Below are positions 1 through 9,436 of a stretch of 64,000 nt of DNA, piece after piece. This DNA comes from Sphingobacteriales bacterium (GTDB lineage Bacteria > Bacteroidota > Bacteroidia > Chitinophagales > UBA2359). The DNA is taken from contig JADJJT010000002.1 of NCBI GenBank assembly GCA_016706405.1, positions 372,001-436,000 of the forward strand, read 5' to 3'. The translations under genes and the position numbers were made by a program. The notes under the pieces are model-generated. The model was not told the DNA's origin. It saw only the letters and a program-made list of their open reading frames with translations, and ran no database searches. Within the stretch, counting starts at the first letter, position 1. Every line of letters starts with the position of its first letter.

Positions 1-13
1 ATATACTAAGAGC

Positions 14-52
14 AAAAAAGCGCAAAGTCAAGTTGATTTTGCGCTTTTTTTT
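14..52. terminator. Intrinsic terminator at left edge
   Basis: An 11-bp stem built from AAAAGCGCAAA and TTTTGCGCTTTT with a short loop is followed by a T tract. It probably ends a plus-strand gene lying left of the window; the A tract on the other side would also let it serve the minus strand. Confidence 0.7.
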
Positions 53-225
53 ACCACTTGCTTCGAAAAGCATGAACGGATTTGGTATAATAGACAAAGT
101 CAAAACCTTTTATGATTTTTGTGGTTAGAAAATATGGAACAGAATTCAAAACGGTACACTAATCGACAATTTTAAAAAGGATGAAATATCGTAGCGACCT
201 TGACGGTGGCAATTGGTAGCAGCTA

Positions 226-822
226 CTATTTTACTTCTGTTCCTTCAAATTTTATTCTCTTATCGTTAATATTAACCAATTCGTCTAATTCGTATATATT
301 TCTATAACCATATCCATAGAGGTTAATATAGGTTGGAATATTTAATGCTAGCATAATTGGTTTTCTGTTTGATAATATTTGAGTTTCTTTATCAGCTTCC
401 GGAAGTGCTATTTTTGAAGCAAAATCAATTTGGTCGCCGTCAAAATTATTGTTACAATAAATTAATATTTTGGTGTTGGTATCCGGAATTAGTTTCCGAA
501 GGTTTTCTTGTGTGAAATCGGTAAAACTTAAATGCAGCGATCCTTTTAGATGCTTTCTATAAAAACGAAAGTCAGAACGAGTATCTAAAATAATAACACT
601 ATCTTCTGTACTCATTTCCAAAAATGTGTCTAAGCTAATTAATCGTTCTTTTCTATGTTTTTCAACCTCGTTCACAAGATTTTTAAAATCATCGTAATTT
701 ACGAGCGCTTTGGGATATTCCTTTTGTTCATTCCTATTGTTTTTAAATTTTGTCATTTGGCAATACAGGTTGAAGGTTAAAAACGAAGCAACTAAAGCTA
801 AAAATATTATTTTTGTTTTCAT
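226..822 (-). CDS. Exported rhodanese-like domain protein
   Basis: A 198-residue protein with an N-terminal hydrophobic signal (residues 4-20) followed by a charged linker and a rhodanese-like domain (about 58-185). Visible rhodanese marks are LDTR at 79-82 and the strand-loop ILIYCNNNF, which places the candidate catalytic cysteine at C123. Rhodaneses transfer sulfane sulfur or act as sulfur or arsenate carriers; the exported location suggests a periplasmic or surface role, but no substrate can be inferred. A lipoprotein is possible because C21 ends the signal, though the lipobox (NLYC) is poor. It stands alone, transcribed toward the left edge. Confidence 0.75.
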   Translation of the reverse strand: MKTKIIFLALVASFLTFNLYCQMTKFKNNRNEQKEYPKALVNYDDFKNLVNEVEKHRKERLISLDTFLEMSTEDSVIILDTRSDFRFYRKHLKGSLHLSFTDFTQENLRKLIPDTNTKILIYCNNNFDGDQIDFASKIALPEADKETQILSNRKPIMLALNIPTYINLYGYGYRNIYELDELVNINDKRIKFEGTEVK

Positions 823-1426
823 ATCGAATATTTTTTATAGTAAAGATTCATAAAATTGCCTCTAATGGCAGCCGTTCTGAAAATTACCGTTTTTTACCGC
901 CCAAAAAATAGTTAGTGCCCTATTTGCCTTGGGCGAAAACTGGTTGCAACAATACAACAAATAAAATTGAGAAAAAACTATACCTTTCATAGAAATTAAT
1001 TACATAGATTTAAGAGAATAGTTTAAGAGACGGCAAGTTAGTAACATTTTTAATAAGTTGCGTTAAAATTAATCATGTTATAAAAAATGATTATCTTTGC
1101 GTTTGGCAAAACAACTTACGCAATATTATTTGACGATGCTGTCTTTCGTATAAGGTGATTGGTGTTTTGTTTGCCTTCTTGTTTGGCGCGCTTATTTGCT
1201 CAATTGTTAAACTTCATTGCTAATACGCTGCCCACGTATATTTTATATTTGGGTGTCAAACAAATATTTTTTGTTACTTATGTTGCGAAAAAGGCTTTAT
1301 TTTGTGCGCTTAACAGTTTTAAACCAATAGAATAAAAATTTTTGCTCGTGAAAACGGCAGTCATATAATAAAAATACATTAACAGTCAAACAGTTATTTT
1401 GGCAAAAGAAATTCCTAATATAGCCT
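823..1426. other. Intergenic region between divergent genes
   Basis: About 600 bases with no credible coding sequence on either strand. It holds a Bacteroidota-type -7 box, TATCTTTG at 1092-1099, pointing right. That would give the gene at 1427 an untranslated leader of about 320 bases. I saw no strong hairpin or RNA family in that leader. Confidence 0.5.
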
Positions 1427-2743
1427 ATGCAAAACAATATCTGTTTTACACCCCGCGGGTTTTGCAGCAACAACCCCCAAACAAAACTGATAAATAATTG
1501 GGTTTATTTTATTTTTAGGCAATTTGTCCGGAATCGCTTAGGCTTTGCCTTCGTACTATTGCTTTTTTTACTGGGTATTACTACTGCTAATGCCCAGGAA
1601 ATTGGCGATATAGATGGCCTAATTTTTGACCCTGGCCCTACCGACAGTACAACCACTTCCTTAGCTCAAAAAGCGGTTCCTGAAACAAAAGCACTGATAA
1701 AATATTTGAAAGAACAAGAGCAAAAAGAAAAAAAATTTAATGGTATTACCCAATTTGGCTTTGCCGGCGATAAAACCGGTGCCACCTCACTTTACAAAAT
1801 TAATGGAGGTATTGCAGTTAGCCGAGGCTACTACCCCGATAAATTTGAATTTGCTACCGACATGGGGTTAGTTATTAATAACGGTGTTTTTAGCGAAAAC
1901 GTATCGAATGTGTTCATAACTTTTGACCATAGCCTGCCCACAGGCGATAGTCTTTTTCTTGAAAATTATATGGTTATGACCCGCTTTTCGGATGAGTTTT
2001 TAGGTATTGACCAACGCTATGAATTAGGGGGTGGATTTATTGTAGCCTTGTGGTCGAAAAAGTTGACTGCCACCGGCAAGTCTGAAATGAAACGATTACT
2101 TAAAACAAACTTAGCACGCCCACAACCTGACTCTGATAGTGTGCGAATTTGCATTGACGGCCAATGTGCCAATTTTAGGCAAACAAACCCCAATAGTGAT
2201 GATGCCGAACTGCTCTATCGTGCCCATCAGCAAGCTAAGGTGGCATTGCGCAAAAAGTACAATAAATTCCGGTTAGCATTATTATCCGGATTAATTATTG
2301 AAGCCGAAAAAATAACAGCAACCGACACGCTCTATACTATTTTAGGCAAACAGCAATTTACCCAATCTTATGACGCTACATTGAAACTGCGTTGGGAAAT
2401 GCGCCCCACTATAGATGTTAAACCTACAGATAAATGGTCTTTTAAAATACGCCCTTTCATTAAAATGCCTATGCCTTGGGAGTGGTACAGCACCGTAAAC
2501 AGCCATGGTTTTACAAGTAAGGCCATAGATTACCGCCTCGATCTGTTAGCAAACCTTACTATTAAATTAGCTGATTGGAGCAATAAACAGGCTTCGTTAG
2601 ATGTTCAATACCGGATTTTATACGACAATGCTCCACAGCGCAACTTTTTAGACCCCCTGCTTAGTACTGATGGACTTCCGTTGCTGTTGGCGGCACAAAA
2701 AACCCATCAAATAGTTCGGCTCATGTTTCAGGTAAAATTTTAA
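1427..2743 (+). CDS. Putative outer-membrane beta-barrel protein, function unknown
   Basis: A 438-residue protein I do not recognise. Residues 1-37 are an unusually long N-terminal region before a hydrophobic stretch (about 38-52) ending in TANAQ, a likely signal peptidase I site. The mature part begins with an acidic and Gln/Glu/Lys-rich segment, then alternating hydrophobic strands, and ends in LMFQVKF; a terminal Phe on an amphipathic strand is typical of outer-membrane barrels. No other Met lies close to the signal peptide, so the long n-region appears real or the start is non-ATG. It is followed after 57 bases by a lipoprotein gene, suggesting co-transcription. Confidence 0.6.
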   Translation: MQNNICFTPRGFCSNNPQTKLINNWVYFIFRQFVRNRLGFAFVLLLFLLGITTANAQEIGDIDGLIFDPGPTDSTTTSLAQKAVPETKALIKYLKEQEQKEKKFNGITQFGFAGDKTGATSLYKINGGIAVSRGYYPDKFEFATDMGLVINNGVFSENVSNVFITFDHSLPTGDSLFLENYMVMTRFSDEFLGIDQRYELGGGFIVALWSKKLTATGKSEMKRLLKTNLARPQPDSDSVRICIDGQCANFRQTNPNSDDAELLYRAHQQAKVALRKKYNKFRLALLSGLIIEAEKITATDTLYTILGKQQFTQSYDATLKLRWEMRPTIDVKPTDKWSFKIRPFIKMPMPWEWYSTVNSHGFTSKAIDYRLDLLANLTIKLADWSNKQASLDVQYRILYDNAPQRNFLDPLLSTDGLPLLLAAQKTHQIVRLMFQVKF

Positions 2744-2800
2744 AATGATACAAATTTGTTTTCGCGCTTGTTTGAACAAGTTTTTAAAAATTACTATATT

Positions 2801-3358
2801 ATGAGATTTTTACTTCAAATTTTATGCCTGTTCTTTGCCATATTTACAACTTTTTTGGGTTTGAGTTGTGGCAACAATTTTTTCCGGACGCAAACAAGCT
2901 CAACCGCTTTATGGCCCTACATAGCCGAGCCGGTCCTTGTGCGTTTATACACTTTCAATGAAAATTATCCGGAAGAAAACGAAACCCGAAGACCCGAATC
3001 GGCCATCATAGTAAACGGTATATTAAATGCCAAGGCTACCGAAGTGGGTCTCATAGAACAAACTGACGCAACAGCAATTTGCCGCGTTATTAGCCAAAGC
3101 TCAGATTTGGTAGCTATGGGGCTAAGCAAATGTTTTATTCCGCGTCATGGCTTGGTATGGTATAATCAACAAGGGCAACCAATAGCACATTTGTCGGTTT
3201 GTTTTGAGTGCGACCGTATAGATGCCGTTCCGCCGGTGCGCTACAAAAACACTAAGAATACCCAAATCGAGTGGAAAGAAAAAGACATTGCCAAAGCCGA
3301 AGCCGATATAAATGCAATAAAGGAAATAACAAGTAAATATACACCGGTAAAACGATAA
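2801..3358 (+). CDS. Putative lipoprotein, function unknown
   Basis: Chosen start is the ATG at 2801 (185 residues), because an upstream in-frame TTG at 2756 would add charged residues before a clear signal sequence. The signal ends in GLSCGNN, so C23 is a probable lipidation site. The mature part has a CFECD cysteine pair near the middle and a charged, helical C-terminus. I do not recognise the family. The 57-base gap to the preceding barrel gene suggests an operon. Confidence 0.6.
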   Translation: MRFLLQILCLFFAIFTTFLGLSCGNNFFRTQTSSTALWPYIAEPVLVRLYTFNENYPEENETRRPESAIIVNGILNAKATEVGLIEQTDATAICRVISQSSDLVAMGLSKCFIPRHGLVWYNQQGQPIAHLSVCFECDRIDAVPPVRYKNTKNTQIEWKEKDIAKAEADINAIKEITSKYTPVKR

Positions 3359-3458
3359 ATCTATTGGTTCTTCTTGAGGTGGTACTTGCGTTGGAGTTGG
3401 GAATGGCTTGCTATAATAGGGAGTAGCCTAAGCAGTTTTTGCCCTTTTTTGAAAAAAA

Positions 3459-3516
3459 GCCTCCGGATAATGCAGGAATTAAGCCAGCCTAAACGCATTA
3501 TCCGGAGGTGTTTTTA
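3459..3516. terminator. Terminator built from a pair of TCCGGA copies
   Basis: CCTCCGGATAATGC at 3460-3473 pairs with GCATTATCCGGAGG at 3495-3508 (14 bp, loop about 21), followed by GTTTTTA. It lies between convergent genes ending at 3358 (plus) and 3575 (minus); an A tract on the left lets it work for both strands. Confidence 0.75.
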
Positions 3517-3574
3517 CTTACTAATGATGTAGAAGAAAATATTCGTAACTACAACATCGTAATCAATTTGTTAT

Positions 3575-5839
3575 TTATTGTAGTACAAACTTTTTAACAA
3601 AGCGGTCGCCGTTGGCGGTGCGCATTTCGGCAAGGTACAAGCCTTTTGGCAGGTTGTTGGTTTGCCAGGTTATGGTTTGGGATTCGGGGGTTAAAAGGCC
3701 GTTGTACAACTGGGCAACAGTATTGCCGTTGGCGTTAAACAGGGTAATATTGGCTTGAACTTCGTTAGGGGCGCTAAAGGCAACAAGTAGTTGTTGGTTG
3801 CCGGGGTCGTTGTATAATTCAAAGGCGTTGCCCTGCTCGAAGCTTGTTTTTTGGCGGTCGCCGGTTAGGCATTTAACATAGTACCACTCTTCGGTAGATT
3901 TGGTAGGTATGGAGGAGTCGGTAATATAAACGTAATACCATCCGGAAGGAACTTTAGAAATACCGTGGGTATTACTTAGTGTTGAAACCGATAGCGGGCC
4001 ATCTGTCCAAGTGCCGGGGCCTGTCCAATTAAAAGTATAGGGAGCTGTGCCGCCATCATTTAAGGTTACTACTACGCCGCCTTCGAATATTTTTTTGGTG
4101 GTGCAGTTGTCGTCATAAATATTGTACGATTCAATGTCGAAAATAGTAATACCGCCGTCAATATCTTGGTTGCTAATTACCACTTCGCAACCAACGGCGT
4201 CGGTTATGGTAACACTCCAGGTTGCTGTTTTGCTGTAAATAATGCTAAATTCGGGCTTACCGTTTGTTGAACCGTCGCTGCCAAAAAATGTCCATTTTAC
4301 AAAACCAGTGTTGTTCCATTGAAATTTGTAGGGTTCGGCGCCGCCAATTACATCAATAAATCCTTTGTTTAGGGTAAAGGGGTTTCCGGGGTCGCCGCCT
4401 TGCGTATCGGGGATATAGTTAATTTGAACCTCATCGCAGTTACAAGTAGCGGTTGCGATGCCGGTTTCTTCACTGCATAGTTGAATTTGCCCGCCGGGTA
4501 AATAAATTTTGTAGCCGTAAGTAATTGTACTATCCGGAATTGCTTTTGGCGGGAAAATGCTTTCGTAAAAGCCATCTAAATTTTTATCGTATTTAACAAT
4601 GGCGTTAGGGCATTGCGATTTTATGCGGGTGCTGCAGTTATTGGGTTCTTGCACTTCTAAATCCGGATAAACATTTACCGTAATATCGCCCAAGTTAAGG
4701 TCGTAGTTTTCGCCTAACTCATTGGTACATCTAACACGGGGTCTGTAAACATATTGGGTTACTGCACAGCCTCCTGTTTGGTAGGCAATGGGTATTGTTG
4801 GGTCGTCTCCCTCGCTCCAGTCTAATACAAAATTTTCGCCTACTAAAATACCTAAGAGGTAGGTAATTTCTTGATAGGTGGGTATTGGTGGGTTTGGGCT
4901 TAGTGTGGCGAGGTCGCCTTCGCAAATATTTACGGTGTTATCGGCGGTGCCATATAAATTTGTGCAGCATACATTTATCATACCGCCTAAGTCGCCAATA
5001 TTTTGTTCAACCAAAACGGTGGGCTTTATCCAATCGTTTACGTCAAGGTCAAAGGTATGTATAAACCCGTCGGCATAGTCGGGGCATTCATAGTTAGCTG
5101 TCGAAACCACAACGCGGCTATCAATAAACTGTAATCCGGTGGCTAAAAAAGTAGTTTCAGTTAATAAAGTTAAACTTCCGTTGGTGGTATCAACCTGAAA
5201 GAAGCCTCCGTTATTGTATAATTCGCAGTCGTAAATACTGGCAGCAGTAACCCAATAGAGGTCGCCTGCGGCATTAAAGGCAAGGTCGCCATCGGTTATA
5301 TTTTGAGTTATGCCAAATAAATTTAATTTAATACTGTGAATAATGCAGCCCGTTACCGGCGATACGGCATGAATTTGGAAATAAGGGTAGCCTATTATAT
5401 ATAACAAACTGTCGTTGGGGTTGTAGGCCATGCCTTGTACATCGTACACATCGCTATTGGTGCAAAGCATAAAGCCGCAATCGGTTGAGGTTGTGCAGGT
5501 AGTGCTAATAGGTGTTGATATTGGCTCGCCTGTTTGGTCGTCAATATTAATGTATTGTAGTTCTGATAGTTCTTCGTTCCAAAAATAGACGCGGTCGTCG
5601 TCGTAGTTTCCGCCAAAGTCGGCAATATAGGCAGTGGCGTTGCTTGAGTTTACTAACTGGTCGTCAAAATTATTGGTGCTTAAATCGTGGTTGGCAACGG
5701 TTATATAGTCGCCGCTATTATTAACCGCTACCAAATAGCCACATTGGGCATATAAATTGAATGTGGTGCCGCCCATGCCAATTAGTAGTAAACACACGGC
5801 TGGCGCAATGAATAAATGGAAGAAAGTAGGCCTTTTCAT
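3575..5839 (-). CDS. Secreted T9SS cargo with SprB-like repeats and C-terminal sorting domain
   Basis: The start at 5839 (MKRPTFFHL...) gives 754 residues with a signal peptide ending near LYAQ; the longer reading upstream puts 27 non-signal residues first. The N-terminal ~330 residues look like a beta-propeller or LVIVD-type repeat region. Two immunoglobulin-like, SprB-style modules follow (PYKFQWNN..., PYTFNWTGPG...GWYYVYITDS). The last ~90 residues form a type A T9SS sorting domain (ITLFNANGNTVAQLY...LPKGLYLAEM...FVKKFVLQ). It should cross the outer membrane through T9SS and be anchored or released. The protein at 45703-47274 shares the two-module plus sorting-domain layout. Promoter-like box TACTTTTG lies at 5899-5892. 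Confidence 0.8.
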   Translation of the reverse strand: MKRPTFFHLFIAPAVCLLLIGMGGTTFNLYAQCGYLVAVNNSGDYITVANHDLSTNNFDDQLVNSSNATAYIADFGGNYDDDRVYFWNEELSELQYINIDDQTGEPISTPISTTCTTSTDCGFMLCTNSDVYDVQGMAYNPNDSLLYIIGYPYFQIHAVSPVTGCIIHSIKLNLFGITQNITDGDLAFNAAGDLYWVTAASIYDCELYNNGGFFQVDTTNGSLTLLTETTFLATGLQFIDSRVVVSTANYECPDYADGFIHTFDLDVNDWIKPTVLVEQNIGDLGGMINVCCTNLYGTADNTVNICEGDLATLSPNPPIPTYQEITYLLGILVGENFVLDWSEGDDPTIPIAYQTGGCAVTQYVYRPRVRCTNELGENYDLNLGDITVNVYPDLEVQEPNNCSTRIKSQCPNAIVKYDKNLDGFYESIFPPKAIPDSTITYGYKIYLPGGQIQLCSEETGIATATCNCDEVQINYIPDTQGGDPGNPFTLNKGFIDVIGGAEPYKFQWNNTGFVKWTFFGSDGSTNGKPEFSIIYSKTATWSVTITDAVGCEVVISNQDIDGGITIFDIESYNIYDDNCTTKKIFEGGVVVTLNDGGTAPYTFNWTGPGTWTDGPLSVSTLSNTHGISKVPSGWYYVYITDSSIPTKSTEEWYYVKCLTGDRQKTSFEQGNAFELYNDPGNQQLLVAFSAPNEVQANITLFNANGNTVAQLYNGLLTPESQTITWQTNNLPKGLYLAEMRTANGDRFVKKFVLQ

Positions 5840-6148
5840 AAAAAATTTATTTATATATGTTAGTTTTGGAAATTTATATTGCGATAAAATACAAAAGTAA
5901 CTTGTTTTATTAATAAACACAAAAAAGCTTTTTCACCTATAATTATATTTATTTTTAAAATAACTGTAAAATTGCATTTTATATAACTCGTATGGCTTCT
6001 GCATATTAAACCTAAACCCGCAGTATTTTAACAAGTGACAGATGGCTATATTTGATTAATTTAATTAAAAAAATGTCTTATTTTTGCCCTCGAATTTTTT
6101 CTCAATTAGAATCAACTAAGTACTAAATAGTATAAAAATTTAAATTAC
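5840..6148. other. Divergent promoter region
   Basis: About 300 bases without coding sequence. It contains the minus-strand -7 box at 5892-5899 and a plus-strand TATTTTTG at 6079-6086 with TTTG at 6051-6054, serving the small membrane protein at 6149. Nothing else was seen. Confidence 0.5.
5892..5899 (-). promoter_or_regulatory. -7 box (TACTTTTG) for the 3.6 kb T9SS cargo
   Basis: On the minus strand this reads TACTTTTG, matching the Bacteroidota TAnnTTTG -7 element, about 50 bases upstream of the chosen start at 5839. Transcription from here would exclude most of the longer upstream reading, supporting that start. Confidence 0.5.
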
Positions 6149-6364
6149 ATGAACCTTGCTAAAGCCTTTGCCGCCATTTTAACCGGATTTGGCATTTTAT
6201 TACTTATTTTTTCGTGTTTGGTGTTTATGGGTGTGGTAAAATTACAAAACAACACGCAATGGTATTCGTTAGCACCATTTTTTTTAGGTATTATTTTTAT
6301 GGTTGGTGGCATTACCCTTTTTAGGTATTTATTAGGCAGTAGCAGCAACAGGGGCGGCAGATAA
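6149..6364 (+). CDS. Small two-helix membrane protein
   Basis: A 71-residue protein with two predicted membrane segments (about 6-29 and 42-61) and a short basic, Arg/Gly-rich C-terminus (SSNRGGR). A TATTTTTG -7 box lies ~60 bases upstream. Base usage looks like neighbouring genes and the hydrophobic pattern is regular, so it is probably real; the opposite-strand reading here is a shadow. Function unknown. Confidence 0.55.
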   Translation: MNLAKAFAAILTGFGILLLIFSCLVFMGVVKLQNNTQWYSLAPFFLGIIFMVGGITLFRYLLGSSSNRGGR

Positions 6365-6554
6365 CTTTATAGAAGTCAGCTTCCTTTATAATAACCTTAA
6401 TTTACAAATTTTGGGTTAATTAAATGTGCAACGTGCGTGTACTTGTTTTGCTTAACTGCTGCGGATAGATAATTGCCATAAATGAAAGCAGCAACAAAAT
6501 TAATTAAGGCTTTTTCCGGATTTATTATTGAGCATTTTTGCCTATTTGTTCCTA

Positions 6555-7664
6555 TTACAATTTAACAATTTTTCCTTGCTCAACGCTAAGCAACAAACCA
6601 TCGAGCGACAAGGTTTTAATTAATGCTTGTAAACGCTGGTGTTGCGTGTCGGTAATAAAAACCTGCCCAAACGCGCTGCTTACCGCTATTTTTAATAGTT
6701 GTTCGGAGCGTTTTGGGTCTAATTTGTCAAAAATATCGTCGAGTAGTAATAGCGGCTTTAGGTGTAATTCGGCGCACAGCAAATCATAAACGGCCAATTT
6801 TACGGCTACTAAAAACGATTTTTGCTGCCCTTGCGAGCCGTATTTTTTTAAGGCGTAGTCTTTGTTGTTTAGGGTAAAAAGCAAATCGTCTCGGTGTATG
6901 CCCTCGGTGGTGCGCTGCCATTGAATATCGCGGGTGCGGTTTTGGGCCAAAATAACATCTAAAGAGGTTTGGTGTAATGCCGACTGGTAATGGCATTGCA
7001 CCGTTTCTGCATCATTGCTCAATGTTTGGTAATGGTGCTGTATTAAGGGCTGCAATTTTTGCACGTAATTCTTTCGAAATTCGTAGATAGCTGTGCCAAT
7101 CGGCATTAATTGGGCATCGTAGGTGTTTAGTAAGGCATAATCGTTAGGTTTGAGGCTGCCCGACTGTTTGAGCAAAGCATTGCGTTGGGCTAAAATTTTT
7201 TCGTATCGCATTAATGCTTGTAGGTGCGCCGGGCTTATTTGCGAAAAAACCTGATTAAGCAATCGTCTTCTTTCTTCGCTTCCCTCTTTTACTACTGCAA
7301 TATCGTCGGGGGCAATAACCACTAAGGGTAAAAATCCCACATGCTCTGCTAATCGGGTATAAGGCAACCCATTGCGCGATACCTCTTTTTTGCGGATTGC
7401 CGAGTAGGTTGCAATAATCTGCTCGGGTTGTTGATGCCGAATAAAATGCCCTTCTATCCGGAAAAAATCTGTTTCGTGCCGGACGAGGTGCTGGTCAAAA
7501 CTCGAAAAATAGCTTTTGCCCATACACAAATAATAGACAGCATCTAAAAAATTAGTTTTACCCATGCCGTTGGCACCCACCAAAATGTTTAGCTTGGGAT
7601 GCAAATTTACTTGCACCGACTCGTAATTTTTAAAATTTGTAAGCGTAATTTGACTTAAATACAT
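6555..7664 (-). CDS. recF: DNA replication and repair protein RecF
   Basis: A 369-residue SMC-like ATPase of the RecFOR pathway, which loads RecA at single-strand gaps. Walker A is GANGMGKT (30-37), the ABC-type signature YGSQGQQKS is at 275-283, and Walker B is LLLLDD (305-310). The length matches the family. It is transcribed alone; TATATTTG at 7777-7770 on the minus strand is a good -7 box about 105 bases upstream. dnaA, dnaN and gyrB are not adjacent, as is common in Bacteroidota. Confidence 0.95.
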   Translation of the reverse strand: MYLSQITLTNFKNYESVQVNLHPKLNILVGANGMGKTNFLDAVYYLCMGKSYFSSFDQHLVRHETDFFRIEGHFIRHQQPEQIIATYSAIRKKEVSRNGLPYTRLAEHVGFLPLVVIAPDDIAVVKEGSEERRRLLNQVFSQISPAHLQALMRYEKILAQRNALLKQSGSLKPNDYALLNTYDAQLMPIGTAIYEFRKNYVQKLQPLIQHHYQTLSNDAETVQCHYQSALHQTSLDVILAQNRTRDIQWQRTTEGIHRDDLLFTLNNKDYALKKYGSQGQQKSFLVAVKLAVYDLLCAELHLKPLLLLDDIFDKLDPKRSEQLLKIAVSSAFGQVFITDTQHQRLQALIKTLSLDGLLLSVEQGKIVKL

Positions 7665-7769
7665 AGCAATTAACTACAAAAAGAAAAAGATAGCGTGTAA
7701 AATTTGGTTTCCGGATGCAAGTTTGAAGCCTTACTTAGTTTGCTTACTTTTTTATTATTGTTTAGCGGG

Positions 7770-7777
7770 CAAATATA
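7770..7777 (-). promoter_or_regulatory. -7 box (TATATTTG) for recF
   Basis: The minus strand reads TATATTTG, a full match to TAnnTTTG, about 105 bases upstream of the recF start. The -33 element is not clear. Confidence 0.45.
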
Positions 7778-7863
7778 CGTGCTAAAGGTATCAAGTTTTT
7801 AATTAACCAATTATTTGTTTCTTTGTTTGTTTGATGGTTAAGTATAAACGTCCAGCTTGCCAG

Positions 7864-8865
7864 TTACCAGCTAATACGCACCACTCCACCATTACTGCCT
7901 ACGGCATAAACGCAGTTGGCTGTTGCACTAAGGGCCTGCCAGTTGTTTGGCGAAGGCTCAAGCGGAAGCTTGCTAAAACTACGTCCGGCGTTGGTGCTAA
8001 CCAACAATTTGTTTTCGCTGCCTATATAAAGTTGTTGGGCATTTAAGGGGTTAAAAACAATGCCTCCCAAATGGTCGCGGTGGGTTAGGTAGCCGCCGCC
8101 GCAGCGCAGTGTTTGCCATGTTTGGCCCTTGTCGGTGCTGGTAGCTACCGAGCCAAAATAGCTACAAGCAAATAAATTGGTAGTATTGGGTTGCGTGGTT
8201 AAATCCACAAAATAATCGTTGGTAGCCGTAGCAGGTTGCCAACTAAGGCCGGCATTGGCAGTAGTAAAAGCTGCCCCGTAGCCTAAAGCTACGCCCTCAG
8301 TTGGCGATATAAAATGTATTGATAAAAGTCCTTGTTCAAAGGTGGTGGCGGTAGCCTTGTTGCCCTGTTGTGTTAGGCGATAAATAATACCTTTGGTATA
8401 ATGGCCGCCTACTGCAAAGCCTAACGAGTCGTGCAACATATAAATACTGCGCAAGGGCAGCCATTCAATTGAAGGGTTGTTAATGTTTACTGCTTGCCAA
8501 GTGTTCCCCCCGTTTGAACTGCGCAAAAGCATATTGTCGTAACCAACGGCGTACCCAATACTGTCGTTTAAAAATTGTAGGTCAAAAATAATTTTACTGG
8601 TTGTATGCGCTAATTGCCAATTTTTGCCCCCGTTGGTAGTTTTGTAAATTTCGCCCAGCGTATAAGTATTACCTCCTGCTACAAAACCAGTATCTTTATT
8701 TAAAAACCATACCGAAGTGAGATTTTGGGTGGTGGGTTGTGGTAACGTCTCCCAAGCCAGATAATCGGGTGGGGGTTTTTTACATCCGGAAAAAAATAGC
8801 AGCACGTACAAACCATGCAGGCAAAAAACAGGTACTAATAACTGCCATCGTTGTAAAAATCGCAT
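7864..8865 (-). CDS. Lipoprotein with Ycf48/BNR-type beta-propeller repeats
   Basis: A 333-residue protein with a signal sequence and lipobox FFSGCKK (C28). The rest is a run of BNR/Asp-box-like repeats: NGGKNWQ, SNGGNTWQ, TANAGLSWQ, STDKGQTWQ and STNAGRSF, the pattern of Ycf48-like and sialidase-type propellers. Such proteins are usually periplasmic or surface scaffolds; no catalytic residues are evident and a photosystem role is excluded by the organism. It is monocistronic; the minus strand reads TAGCTTTG at 8935-8928, a -7 box about 60 bases upstream. Confidence 0.75.
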   Translation of the reverse strand: MRFLQRWQLLVPVFCLHGLYVLLFFSGCKKPPPDYLAWETLPQPTTQNLTSVWFLNKDTGFVAGGNTYTLGEIYKTTNGGKNWQLAHTTSKIIFDLQFLNDSIGYAVGYDNMLLRSSNGGNTWQAVNINNPSIEWLPLRSIYMLHDSLGFAVGGHYTKGIIYRLTQQGNKATATTFEQGLLSIHFISPTEGVALGYGAAFTTANAGLSWQPATATNDYFVDLTTQPNTTNLFACSYFGSVATSTDKGQTWQTLRCGGGYLTHRDHLGGIVFNPLNAQQLYIGSENKLLVSTNAGRSFSKLPLEPSPNNWQALSATANCVYAVGSNGGVVRISW

Positions 8866-9436
8866 TTGAAATTCAAGAAATAACTATAAAAATCTATGCT
8901 CTCTGTTATCGTTAAGAAAAGATAAGGCAAAGCTACTGTTTTTTAGGACAAAAAAATAACTATTATAGACACATTCTCGGTAGTAGGGTCAATCTCTTGC
9001 AATGTGTCATAACAGACAGGAAAGGAAAATCCACTACTTTTACTTGGCTAACCAATAACGCTATTGCCAAAAACAAAGTTTGGAATTTGATGGGTGTGGC
9101 TCGTTATTAAACTTTGGGGCTCTATTAAATTTGTTTTTCAAACTATTTCTTCTGTGTCAATGAACCTCATATACCAATCTATTGCAGCTCTTTTTGAGGT
9201 CAAACTTGAATATTTTTTTCAAACTAAAAACTAATGTTATATGATTTTGTTAGGGGGGTAATCGATTATCATGCCGTTAGGTAGGCATTTTTATTTTAAA
9301 ATACTTAAGGTGTTAAATGAACCAAGTTTTAAGCAACTCTTACGCAAATAAATAAACAAAAATCCCCCGTGTTTTAAACGCGGGGGATTTTTGTTTTGTG
9401 CTATTGTTTGCTATGGGCTTTTATACGGCAAATTAA
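8866..9436. other. Intergenic region without a recognisable gene
   Basis: About 570 bases. The right end holds the terminator at 9358-9392 and the left end the -7 box at 8928-8935. Between them short open stretches exist on the minus strand (around 9130-9220) but are broken by stops in every frame. It could be a decayed gene, but nothing identifiable remains. Confidence 0.4.
9358..9392. terminator. Bidirectional intrinsic terminator downstream of tlpA-like gene
   Basis: AAAATCCCCCG at 9359-9369 pairs perfectly with CGGGGGATTTT at 9381-9391, with an 11-base loop and A/T tracts on both sides. It follows the minus-strand thioredoxin gene that stops at 9437. Confidence 0.85.

Noticed and set aside
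2756..2800. TTG start extending the lipoprotein at 2801
   Set aside because: The added residues spoil a clear signal sequence and the ATG at 2801 is well placed.
9000..9240. Possible decayed insertion-sequence gene
   Set aside because: A short stretch on the minus strand (RAAIDWYMRFIDTEEIV) looks protein-like but is under 30 codons and no end repeats were found.
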